From: Eudoraea sp.
GTDB taxonomy: Bacteria; Bacteroidota; Bacteroidia; Flavobacteriales; Flavobacteriaceae
Direction: 5' to 3'
Length of the DNA stretch: 5,930 bases
Assembly: GCA_013042925.1 (NCBI GenBank)
Contig: JABDPH010000475.1
Location: 1 to 5,930, forward strand
The position numbers were made by a program, and so were the translations under genes. Below the pieces are notes generated by a model. The model was not told where the DNA came from and did no database searches. It saw only the letters and a list, made by a program, of their open reading frames with translations. Each line of letters begins with the position of its first letter. Within the stretch, counting starts at the first letter, position 1. Of the stretch, positions 1-5,930 are shown piece after piece.

Positions 1-857
1 ACTCTTTTTCGGGGATCCAGTTTGTCCGTAGCCTCTACACATAAAAGTGTTTCAAGACTTGCAACCAATGCAATAGTAAAGGCTGTTATCCATATTTCCG
101 GACGGGCTATAACCTGAAAATTAGGAAATCTAAACTGACCGATAAAAGAATCTATTGTATCCGGGATGGGGACACTTACAAGATGATCTGAAGAGATGTT
201 CAATAATGTATTATCTTTTGTTAGATTATAAAATATTATTCCAAGGAAAACGGCTACCAGGGGACCTTGAACCAGTTGAAAAATTTTCGCTTTCCTGGTA
301 AGAACTTTATCCCAGAGAATTAATATCCCCAGGGCAATAAAGGCTATCAAGGCAGCACCCGGACTTATATATTTAAAAGTAGTAAAGATCTCGGATATTG
401 TATTTTGTCCATCGACCTGCAAAAAAGCAAAATCGCCTTCAGGATCTGAATCGTATCCAAAGAAGTGAGGAATTTGTTTTAGAATTATTATGATTCCAAT
501 CCCTGTGAGCATGCCTTTAATAACTGAAGAAGGAAAATAATAGGCTATAATACCTGCCCTGAGAATACTGAATATGATTTGAATGGCACCGCCTAAAACA
601 ACTGCCACTAGAAAGTTTTGATAACCTCCCAGAGCACCAATTGCAGTTAAAACAATGGCTGCTAAACCCGCAGCGGGGCCGCTGACCCCGATATGTGAGC
701 CACTAAGTGATCCAACTATAATACCTCCCACTATTCCGGCTATTAATCCAGAAAATAAAGGTGCGCCACTGGCCAAGGCTATTCCTAAACACAAGGGTAG
801 TGCCACAAAGAATACCACTATACTAGCCGGTAGGTCGTTTTTTAAATATTTAAACAT
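1..857 (-). CDS. SulP family inorganic anion permease, 3' end missing
   Basis: This gene encodes a multi-pass inner-membrane transporter of the SulP/SLC26 family, which moves sulfate, bicarbonate or related anions. The ATG at 857-855 opens a frame that runs without a stop to position 3 (285 codons) and leaves the window, so the C-terminus is missing and a STAS domain can be neither seen nor excluded. Recognisable family segments are the N-terminal DLPASIVVFFVALPLCLGIA, a glycine-rich LFSGLIAGIVGGI stretch, the conserved GVSGPAAGLAAIV segment, YYFPSSVIKGMLTGIGIIII, and near the window edge LETLLCVEATDKLDPRKR, a strong SulP signature. From memory, close relatives in Bacteroidota often lie next to carbonic anhydrase genes, so bicarbonate is a reasonable substrate guess; this is inference. 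No Shine-Dalgarno site is well placed. The 65-nt gap from the preceding gene leaves room for its own promoter, but no convincing one is visible. Confidence 0.93.
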   Translation of the reverse strand, partial: MFKYLKNDLPASIVVFFVALPLCLGIALASGAPLFSGLIAGIVGGIIVGSLSGSHIGVSGPAAGLAAIVLTAIGALGGYQNFLVAVVLGGAIQIIFSILRAGIIAYYFPSSVIKGMLTGIGIIIILKQIPHFFGYDSDPEGDFAFLQVDGQNTISEIFTTFKYISPGAALIAFIALGILILWDKVLTRKAKIFQLVQGPLVAVFLGIIFYNLTKDNTLLNISSDHLVSVPIPDTIDSFIGQFRFPNFQVIARPEIWITAFTIALVASLETLLCVEATDKLDPRKR

Positions 858-922
858 AATTATAAAAGTATTGTCCTCAATAAATTATTAAGGATTGATT
901 AGAAACTAAATTGTATATGGAT

Positions 923-1234
923 TTATGCAGGGTAAATATCGAATTCCGGAGGCGGTAATGGAATTTCAATTGAATTAGCAGAAAAAATTATTTTTTCAAT
1001 TTCTAAAAAAAGAGATTTTTCCTGTTGGGATAATTCTGTCTGTGCAAGCCAATTTTCTAGCAATATTTTTTCCTCTTTGTCGTCTTTCTTAGACTGTTCT
1101 TGCTGCTCTTCTTCATTTAAATTCAAAGAGATAATAATGCTTTCCCCATTATTTACCAAGGTAATGACAGATGGGGCAACTATCGCAAACAGCCAAATGC
1201 CAATAAGGGTCGCTATAATTGCAGATCTAGTCAT
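923..1234 (-). CDS. small single-pass membrane protein of unknown function
   Basis: I do not recognise a named family for this 103-residue protein. Residues about 5-27 form a hydrophobic helix that looks like an uncleaved membrane anchor; a cleavable signal peptide is possible, but the A20-P21 position would be a poor cleavage site. A strongly charged stretch with many E, K, Q and D follows at 41-57. A probable helical segment covers about 58-85. The protein ends in a proline-rich motif, IPLPPPEFDIYP (91-102), which looks like a short binding motif. The ATG at 1234-1232 is chosen because it places the hydrophobic helix at the N-terminus and lies 13 nt or so after a plausible Bacteroidota promoter. 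Supporting it as a real gene are its protein-like composition, the same strand as its neighbours and its fit between batE (60-nt gap) and the SulP gene (65-nt gap). The overlapping plus-strand frame at 1077-1262 has no such features. Confidence 0.75.
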   Translation of the reverse strand: MTRSAIIATLIGIWLFAIVAPSVITLVNNGESIIISLNLNEEEQQEQSKKDDKEEKILLENWLAQTELSQQEKSLFLEIEKIIFSANSIEIPLPPPEFDIYPA

Positions 1235-1253
1235 TGTTAAATTGGTTAAAGAG

Positions 1254-1261
1254 CAAATATA
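1254..1261 (-). promoter_or_regulatory. possible Bacteroidota -7 promoter element (TATATTTG)
   Basis: Read on the minus strand this is TATATTTG, an exact match to the TAnnTTTG consensus used by the primary sigma factor of Bacteroidota. It lies in the batE to small-gene gap, about 20 nt before the ATG at 1234, which would give a very short leader. I found no good TTTG -33 element at the usual 19-20 nt spacing, so the promoter is only half supported. A match of this kind can also arise by chance in AT-rich DNA. If real, it would let the small gene be expressed independently of the bat operon. Confidence 0.4.
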
Positions 1262-1294
1262 AATGGAACTACAATGAATAATTGTTAAATAAAA

Positions 1295-2053
1295 TTAAAA
1301 ATCCTTCAACAATTTAATTTCGCCCGCAGGGACCCATCCGGTTTTCCCATCTATCAGTTCTATTTTTTTCCAATTATCCAACTCATCCAATACATATACT
1401 TTTGTTCCTTCATGCAGAAGGAAAGCTTGTGAACTTCTATTATTTGGTTCAGATTTTACTGTTAGCTCCTCGGAAAATACAATGGCTGGCACATCCGCCT
1501 CAAAATCCTGAAATTGAATCAATGCCAGTACAATACAAAAAACCGCGATAAAGAAAGAAACAATACTGGTGATAAATGCTATTCGCTTATGAGTAGAATA
1601 TCTAAGGTAATAAAATAGAATATAGGCCAGGACAAAAAGGAATACAAAGAAAACACCAACATAAGACCACTGATCGAAAGAGAGCAATCCGGTGATGTTT
1701 TTGTATAGCTTGGATAGACTTGTCTCCGGAAGCGGTTCAAAAGCATCCAAAGTCATATTTTGAGCATATGCCAGATTATTTTTAATTTCCCTGTCATTGG
1801 GTTTAAGCAACAAAGCCTTTTCATAATAATAAATACTTGGCGCTATCTGGTTTAATTTGTAGTAACAGTTACCTATATTGTAATAAACTGCTGCCGAATG
1901 TTCACCATTTTCCAATATTTTAAAGTAATTCTCAGATGCTTTTTCATATTCACCTTCATTATAATACGCTGTTGCCCTGTTAAAAAGTGCTTCGTTTTGA
2001 GCATTGGCTGTAAACGATAGCAGGATTAATAATAAGAAGATCAAATTCTTCAT
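1295..2053 (-). CDS. batE: BatE: TPR, two-helix membrane and SH3-like domain protein
   Basis: BatE is the last protein of the Bat operon and probably a membrane-bound scaffold with extracytoplasmic ends. Residues 1-18 form a signal peptide with a likely cut after ANA (before Q19). TPR repeats span about 20-98, with typical segments NRATAYYNEGEYEKASENYF and YYNIGNCYYKLNQIAPSIYY and the helix-ending LKPND. Membrane helices lie at about 131-150 and 158-181, joined by a short basic loop (RYSTHKR) that would face the cytoplasm. A bacterial SH3-like domain fills about 188-249 and contains the typical VKSEPN, LHEGTKVYVLD, NWKKIEL and GKTGWVP pieces. The total of 252 residues and this domain order match the family. 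The ATG lies 2 nt after the batD stop with no Shine-Dalgarno site, so translational coupling is likely. The in-frame TAA is at 1297-1295. Role in the complex is inferred from the operon. Confidence 0.93.
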   Translation of the reverse strand: MKNLIFLLLILLSFTANAQNEALFNRATAYYNEGEYEKASENYFKILENGEHSAAVYYNIGNCYYKLNQIAPSIYYYEKALLLKPNDREIKNNLAYAQNMTLDAFEPLPETSLSKLYKNITGLLSFDQWSYVGVFFVFLFVLAYILFYYLRYSTHKRIAFITSIVSFFIAVFCIVLALIQFQDFEADVPAIVFSEELTVKSEPNNRSSQAFLLHEGTKVYVLDELDNWKKIELIDGKTGWVPAGEIKLLKDF

Positions 2054-2055
2054 AA

Positions 2056-3846
2056 CTAAAGCTTTTTGTCTATTGATGAAATTGTTTCACCGGCTTTATT
2101 GTAATCTTGTTGCATCTGAACATCAGAGAAAGGGCTATAGCGAGCCATTTCACAATTCTTAAGCAGATCTACAAAGGCATGGTTAGTGGTCTCGCCTATT
2201 CCTCTTTTAGACAATAAAGAGGCTATTTTATCTTTACTAAACTCAGAGGTTTCGATTTTTAGCTTGGCTTTTAGATAGTTGTGTAAAGCTTTTTCAAGTG
2301 CTATATAAAATGCTTCTTTGTTACCTAAGGCTCTTTTGGCTTCTGAGAGGTATTTCCTTGCCAGTTTGTTGGCCTTCTTGATTTTGTTGCCCGCTACATC
2401 ACTAGCGATGGCTTCGCGTCTTTTACCAAACAGTACCGCAATTGGAATAAGCAAAAATGGTGAAAACAACCAAAAATAAAACCGTGTAGAACCAAAAAAA
2501 TAATTAGTGCCAATAACAGATAGGTTTGGTTTAAGTTTAATAAAATTAAACTGATCATTTGAGTTGATAACCGTCTGCTTATTTGTTATTGAAGGACCGC
2601 TCGCTGTTGCAACTGATCCTAAGGGGCCTTCCATAACGTTTATCATAATTTCATCAGAGGCTACCGATTTGTACATCTCTAATTCCGGGTCAAAATAGCT
2701 GAATGAAATACTAGGGATGGGGTATTTTCCTCTGAATGATGGGACTATAGTATAATTATTGCTCACTTTTCCCTTCATACCTGAGAGTGTTGTTCTCACT
2801 TCTTCATTAAATTCCGGTTCATAAACTTCTAAAGCTCCGGGAAGTGAAGGTTCAGGTAATTGAAATAGTTTTAAATTCCCGTTCCCTTGTACAGTAATTG
2901 TCGCTTGTAATGACTCTGAAGCATTTAATGCTGTTTTGCTGGTGGTAACAGAAAACTCAAAATTACCCACTGCTCCTCCAAAATCTGCAGGCCGCCCTTC
3001 AGATGGTAAGGGTTTTACATTAATCACGCGCCTTCCTGCCGATACTGTTTTATTGGTTTGAGTATATATTCTCCCACCAAAAAAGTCGCGTTTGTTAGTA
3101 GGTACTTCCAATGTTACATCCAAAGAGAGAGGTTCAATGGTCAATTCGCCGTTTTTTTGCGGGTAGAGCACGACTCTTTTAAGAACAACATAACGATAAG
3201 CCTTTCCTTCATAAGTACCATTTTGAACATCATATCTTGTGAATGGCATATCCTGGCTCCAAAAATTATTGTATTTAGGATTATCCAGTGGACGAAAATT
3301 AGAAACATTAATAGTAGGACTTACATATAATTTGTAAACAACACTTATAGCCTCATTGAGATAAGGAGAAGTTTTGGAAACTTCTGCTACCAAATGTAAA
3401 TTGTCATCAGCAAAGTCTTCTACAGACATTTGATCATTTGGTTTATCTACAGCCGCTGTAACCTCTACATTTTTCGACAAGGATTTATAGATCTTTCCAT
3501 CAATTGTGATTGTTGCCTGCTTAATAGTAAATTTCCCTCTAGAAGTAGGGGCAAGGGTATAGGAATATGTTTTGGAATAACTCCTGACACCATTTATCCA
3601 GGAAGAACTAATAGATTGGGAGGGTCCCATTAGTACTCTAAAGCCTTCAAAATCAGGAGGGGTAAAATTATCGCCGTCTTTGTTCATTTCAAAATCTACC
3701 CTTAGCCGCTCATTTATTCCCAACCTGCTTTTGCTGAGTTTTACTTCAAAAGTAATAGCCTCTTTATCTTGTGCTATTGCCTGGCCAGAGGCCAGTAATA
3801 GAAAAGATATCCAAATGATAAAATATTTAAGTTTATTAAATATCAC
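2056..3846 (-). CDS. batD: BatD: large periplasmic beta-rich protein with C-terminal membrane anchor
   Basis: BatD is the largest Bat protein, an exported protein made of beta-sandwich modules and held in the inner membrane by one helix. Counted from the GTG at 3846, residues 1-26 are a signal peptide ending AIAQ. Three beta-rich modules follow, at about 30-130, 148-278 and 295-405. Each carries a similar strand motif, for example YTLAPTSRGKFTI near 97-109 and YTIVPSFRGKYPI near 365-377. A membrane helix (about 455-474) leads to a basic, mostly helical cytoplasmic tail of about 120 residues. The frame also opens one codon earlier with TTG (3849-3847), but I prefer the GTG because its GTGA overlaps the batC stop TGA, a classic coupling arrangement; the protein is then 596 residues. 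The stop is TAG at 2058-2056. The family match is clear; its molecular activity is not known to me. Confidence 0.93.
   Translation of the reverse strand: MIFNKLKYFIIWISFLLLASGQAIAQDKEAITFEVKLSKSRLGINERLRVDFEMNKDGDNFTPPDFEGFRVLMGPSQSISSSWINGVRSYSKTYSYTLAPTSRGKFTIKQATITIDGKIYKSLSKNVEVTAAVDKPNDQMSVEDFADDNLHLVAEVSKTSPYLNEAISVVYKLYVSPTINVSNFRPLDNPKYNNFWSQDMPFTRYDVQNGTYEGKAYRYVVLKRVVLYPQKNGELTIEPLSLDVTLEVPTNKRDFFGGRIYTQTNKTVSAGRRVINVKPLPSEGRPADFGGAVGNFEFSVTTSKTALNASESLQATITVQGNGNLKLFQLPEPSLPGALEVYEPEFNEEVRTTLSGMKGKVSNNYTIVPSFRGKYPIPSISFSYFDPELEMYKSVASDEIMINVMEGPLGSVATASGPSITNKQTVINSNDQFNFIKLKPNLSVIGTNYFFGSTRFYFWLFSPFLLIPIAVLFGKRREAIASDVAGNKIKKANKLARKYLSEAKRALGNKEAFYIALEKALHNYLKAKLKIETSEFSKDKIASLLSKRGIGETTNHAFVDLLKNCEMARYSPFSDVQMQQDYNKAGETISSIDKKL
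3843..3846 (-). other. GTGA start/stop overlap between batC and batD
   Basis: On the minus strand the four bases GTGA combine the batD start GTG (3846-3844) with the batC stop TGA (3845-3843). A TTG directly upstream (3849-3847) is in the same batD frame and would give a 7-nt overlap. The four-base overlap is the commoner arrangement and decides the start in favour of GTG. Such overlaps usually allow a terminating ribosome to restart on the next gene, keeping the two proteins in a fixed ratio. Confidence 0.7.
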
Positions 3847-4694
3847 CAATCTTTCTCATTTTTTGTTTTAACCCCTTTTACTTTCTGGGCATCCATTTTT
3901 TCTTTAACTTTTTTCTCTTCATTTTGCATTGCCTCGAGTAAATTTTTTATTTGCTGTTGAGACAACTGGTTTGGCCGGGGTTGTTTTTGCTGTTCCTGAT
4001 CTCCTTGTTCAGGCTGCTTTTTTTCTTCTTCTTTGTCATCTCCTTCACCTTTTTTATTTTCTTCTTTTTCCTGCTCTCCATTATCACCTTCATTACTCTC
4101 TTTATCGTTCTCTTCGTTTTTGGGATCGCCTTTGTTTTCGTCTTTACTATCTCCCTGGTCTTGCTGGTCCTGGTTTTTATCTTTTTTCTCCTCCTGATCC
4201 TGATTCTCTTTATTATCGTCTTTGTTCTGATTATTCTTATCTTTTTCCAGGAGCTCTTTAGCCAGTGCCAGATTATATCGGGTTTCTTCATCCGACGGAT
4301 CATTGCGCAATGCTTCCTTATAAGCTTCAACGGCCTTTGCGTATTCTTTATTTTTCATGAATACATTGCCCATATTGTGAAATGCCTTATGCTTAACAGG
4401 TTTTTCCGATGTCAATTCCCCTGCTTGCTTAAAACGGCCAAAAGCCTCAGAAAAACTCTCTTTGTTATAGTAAGCATTTCCCAAATTATATGGGGCCGCC
4501 GTATTCTCATCACTTTTGGAAATGGCTCTTCTGTAATTCACCTCCGCATCTATAAAATCGTTATCCGCTAAATCCTTATTCGCTTCAAATGTTATGTCTG
4601 TTGAGGCTTTGAGCGCTTTTTCCCTTTCTTTCACATCATCTTGTGGAAAAGCAACAGCGCTTATAAAAAAAGTAAATAATACAAACTTTTTCAT
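3843..4694 (-). CDS. batC: BatC: exported TPR protein with charged low-complexity tail
   Basis: BatC is the TPR scaffold of the Bat system, probably working outside the cytoplasmic membrane. Residues 1 to about 15-18 look like a signal peptide (basic MKK, then a hydrophobic run ending AVAFPQ). Three TPR units follow at about 33-66, 67-100 and 104-137, with clear motifs NLGNAYYNKESFSEAFGRFK and AFHNMGNVFMKNKEYAKAVE. Residues about 151-245 are almost entirely K, E, D, N, Q and G and are probably disordered. A short helical segment (about 246-270, QQQIKNLLEAMQNEEKKVKE) and a conserved-looking ending KNEKDW close the 283-residue protein. The ATG lies 1 nt after the batB stop and has an AGGAAA upstream; the stop overlaps the batD start. 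The N-terminal TPR part and gene position identify it. The tail length probably varies freely between species, which I infer from its composition. Confidence 0.93.
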   Translation of the reverse strand: MKKFVLFTFFISAVAFPQDDVKEREKALKASTDITFEANKDLADNDFIDAEVNYRRAISKSDENTAAPYNLGNAYYNKESFSEAFGRFKQAGELTSEKPVKHKAFHNMGNVFMKNKEYAKAVEAYKEALRNDPSDEETRYNLALAKELLEKDKNNQNKDDNKENQDQEEKKDKNQDQQDQGDSKDENKGDPKNEENDKESNEGDNGEQEKEENKKGEGDDKEEEKKQPEQGDQEQQKQPRPNQLSQQQIKNLLEAMQNEEKKVKEKMDAQKVKGVKTKNEKDW

Positions 4695-4695
4695 T

Positions 4696-5742
4696 TTAGT
4701 GAATTTCCTGTTCGTTAAACAAATTCAATTTTTTGAGCCATTTGGTTTTTCGGTCCAGTAAAAAAACTTCCAAAAATAAAAACAAAAGACCAATACCCAG
4801 GAACCATTGAAATTGGTCCTTATATTCTGCAAATTGCTTGGCTTCAAATTCTTTTTTGTCCATTTGGTTTAATTCTTCTTTAATGAAGTCTACAGCATCA
4901 TCCGTATTTGATCCGTTTACGTATTCCCCATCACCCTCGTCGGCAATTTCCTCCAATATCTCTTCATTTAGTCTGGTGATAACCACTTCACCTTGTGAAT
5001 CTTTTTTTAAACTTTCTACGATTCCATTTCTTTTAATGGGAATTGGACTGCCTTTTGTCTTTCCAACACCAATTGTAAAAATTCTTATTCCTTCTTCAAC
5101 TGCTAATTCAACAGCATCCAGCGTTGAGCCTTCAGAATGATCCTCACCATCTGAAACAATAAACAATACCCTATTTGTTTGTTCCTCATCATCAAAATAG
5201 GTAGATGCCAGTTCAATAGCTTCATTAATGGCCGTTCCTTGTGATGAAAGCATATCTGTATTCATACTTTGAAGGAACATTTTAGCTGCGCCGTAATCTG
5301 TAGTTATTGGCAACTGAGGAAAAGCCTGACCTGCATACGCAATTATACCTATTCTATCACTGGCTAGTTGATTAATAATTTCAGAAACCAATCGCTTGGA
5401 TTTCTCTAGTCTGTTTGGAGCAATATCCTCAGCCAACATACTTTTTGAGACATCGATAGCAAAAACAATGTCTACTCCTTCTCGTTTGATTGTTTCTAAT
5501 TTTGTTCCAATTTTTGGGTTTACAAGGCCTAAAACCAGAAATGAAATCCCTAAAACGAGAAAAATTAATTTTAATATTGATTTGAATTTAGACTTATTAG
5601 GAGATAGTCTTTTCAACAGATGGGGAGTGGCAAACTTCTTTTGGGTTCTTTTTTTCCAAATTTGAAGCAATAGGTATATAACTACCATTATCGGAATAAT
5701 GGAAAGAAGGTAAAAATATATTTTCTCGTCTAACTGAATCAT
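4696..5742 (-). CDS. batB: BatB: inner-membrane von Willebrand factor A protein
   Basis: BatB is a VWA-domain protein anchored in the inner membrane; VWA domains bind a divalent metal and mediate protein-protein contacts. Membrane helices are seen at about 8-27, 57-74 and 312-329, placing the VWA domain (about 90-290) between the second and third. The metal-ion-dependent adhesion site looks complete: D97-x-S99-x-S101 in FAIDVSKSM, T170 in SSQGTAIN and D198 in FIVSDGEDH. The protein is assigned as BatB rather than BatA because batC follows directly, a batA-type C-terminus precedes it, and it has the longer tail after the last helix (KTKWLKKLNLFNEQ). At 348 residues it has the normal family length. 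The ATG at 5742-5740 follows the batA stop by 3 nt without a Shine-Dalgarno site. BatB is expected to pair with BatA and to work with BatC, BatD and BatE; this is inferred from conserved gene order. Confidence 0.95.
   Translation of the reverse strand: MIQLDEKIYFYLLSIIPIMVVIYLLLQIWKKRTQKKFATPHLLKRLSPNKSKFKSILKLIFLVLGISFLVLGLVNPKIGTKLETIKREGVDIVFAIDVSKSMLAEDIAPNRLEKSKRLVSEIINQLASDRIGIIAYAGQAFPQLPITTDYGAAKMFLQSMNTDMLSSQGTAINEAIELASTYFDDEEQTNRVLFIVSDGEDHSEGSTLDAVELAVEEGIRIFTIGVGKTKGSPIPIKRNGIVESLKKDSQGEVVITRLNEEILEEIADEGDGEYVNGSNTDDAVDFIKEELNQMDKKEFEAKQFAEYKDQFQWFLGIGLLFLFLEVFLLDRKTKWLKKLNLFNEQEIH
4704..4709 (-). promoter_or_regulatory. Shine-Dalgarno-like AGGAAA before batC
   Basis: On the minus strand AGGAAA lies inside the last codons of batB, 9 nt before the batC ATG at 4694. 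It is the only junction in the bat cluster with a clear ribosome-binding site; the others rely on 2-4 nt spacing or overlap. It supports the chosen batC start and may raise batC translation relative to its neighbours. Confidence 0.5.
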
Positions 5743-5745
5743 ATT

Positions 5746-5930
5746 CTAAATAAAGCTTCTAAATACTGTATTTCTCAGGAACCATTCCATAAGGAGCAAA
5801 GCGCCAGCCAAAAGAATCCATGGTCTGAATTTCTCCTCATATTTATAATACTTAAATTCTTCAACTTCTGTTTTCTCCAATTTATTTATTTCATCATAAA
5901 TTTCCTCTAATTTTTCATTATCTGTTGCTC
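5746..5930 (-). CDS. batA: BatA C-terminus (partial, VWA protein of the Bat operon)
   Basis: Only the last 60 codons are in the window, ending at the TAG at 5748-5746; the start and the VWA domain lie beyond 5930. What is visible is the end of the VWA domain and its linker (ATDNEKLEEIYDEINKLEKT), a charged Y/E/K segment ending YEEKFRP, and a final membrane helix WILLAGALLLMEWFL followed by RNTVFRSFI. This matches the usual BatA ending, in which a helix of this kind and a short arginine-containing tail close the protein. Together with the BatB gene 3 nt downstream, the assignment is secure although the MIDAS residues cannot be checked here. The gene would normally be preceded by DUF58 and moxR genes. 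Confidence 0.87.
   Translation of the reverse strand, partial: ATDNEKLEEIYDEINKLEKTEVEEFKYYKYEEKFRPWILLAGALLLMEWFLRNTVFRSFI

Noticed and set aside
655..891. Plus-strand frame of 78 codons opposite the SulP gene
   Set aside because: It lies antisense to well-conserved SulP coding sequence; its proline/alanine-rich product is the expected shadow of a glycine/alanine-rich membrane protein.
858..922. Gap before the SulP gene, checked for promoter and terminator
   Set aside because: TACTTTTA near 865-872 (minus strand) misses the TAnnTTTG consensus by one base and lacks a -33 element; the near-palindrome at about 879-889 is too short and AT-only to act as a terminator.
923..1262. Plus-strand frame at 1077-1262 as an alternative to the small minus-strand gene
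   Set aside because: It is shorter, overlaps the better-supported minus-strand frame, is opposite to all neighbours and its cysteine/serine-rich start is the complement of the acidic stretch.
1280..1314. Inverted repeat AATTGTT/AACAATT around the end of batE, considered as a terminator
   Set aside because: The arms are only 7 nt and AT-rich, the loop is about 21 nt, one arm lies inside batE coding sequence and no T-run follows in the right direction, so a stable hairpin is unlikely.
3947..4330. Second minus-strand open frame of 127 codons inside batC
   Set aside because: It is a frame-shifted reading of the K/E/D-rich repeat-like DNA, giving a K/R/I-rich product of no protein-like character.
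3951..4571. Long plus-strand open frame of 206 codons, antisense to batC
   Set aside because: Its product is almost only F, L, I, V and S because it reads the complement of the purine-rich batC tail. It lacks a domain or any membrane-protein pattern beyond bulk hydrophobicity, and batC is clearly the real gene.

Overview
The window carries most of a Bat (Bacteroides aerotolerance) operon, a small membrane protein of unknown function, and the 5' part of a SulP anion transporter gene. All genes lie on the minus strand, so in transcription order the window reads from high to low coordinates. The organism is almost certainly a member of the Bacteroidota. The evidence is the batA-batB-batC-batD-batE order that is characteristic of that phylum, the AT-rich sequence with weak or absent Shine-Dalgarno sites, and a match to the Bacteroidota -7 promoter element (TAnnTTTG) upstream of the small gene. 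The class cannot be fixed from the sequence alone; a flavobacterium or cytophaga-like bacterium fits best.

Layout in transcription order: 5930-5746 holds the last 60 codons of batA; 5742-4696 batB (inner-membrane von Willebrand factor A protein with intact MIDAS residues); 4694-3843 batC (exported TPR protein with a long charged low-complexity tail); 3846-2056 batD (large periplasmic beta-sandwich protein with one membrane anchor); 2053-1295 batE (TPR domain, two membrane helices, SH3-like domain). The junctions are 3, 1, -4 and 2 nucleotides, so these five genes form one tightly packed and probably translationally coupled unit. A 60-nt gap then precedes a 103-residue single-pass protein (1234-923). 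After another 65 nt comes a SulP permease gene (857 to beyond position 1) whose 3' end is cut off.

The Bat proteins are thought to form a cell-envelope complex: two membrane-anchored VWA proteins (BatA, BatB) with extracytoplasmic metal-binding domains, the TPR scaffolds BatC and BatE, and the beta-rich BatD. The operon usually follows a moxR AAA+ ATPase gene and a DUF58 gene, which would lie upstream of this window (above 5930). Its biochemical function is still poorly defined: it has been linked to oxygen tolerance in Bacteroides fragilis, but other work, in spirochaetes, did not support a direct oxidative-stress role. The SulP gene is probably a separate unit for uptake of bicarbonate or another inorganic anion.

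I see no mobile element, CRISPR array, RNA gene or clear rho-independent terminator. The main open points are the small unrecognised protein, the start codon of batD, and the extreme composition of the batC tail, which creates long false ORFs. No clearly new system is visible; most of the window is a conserved but functionally under-explained locus.
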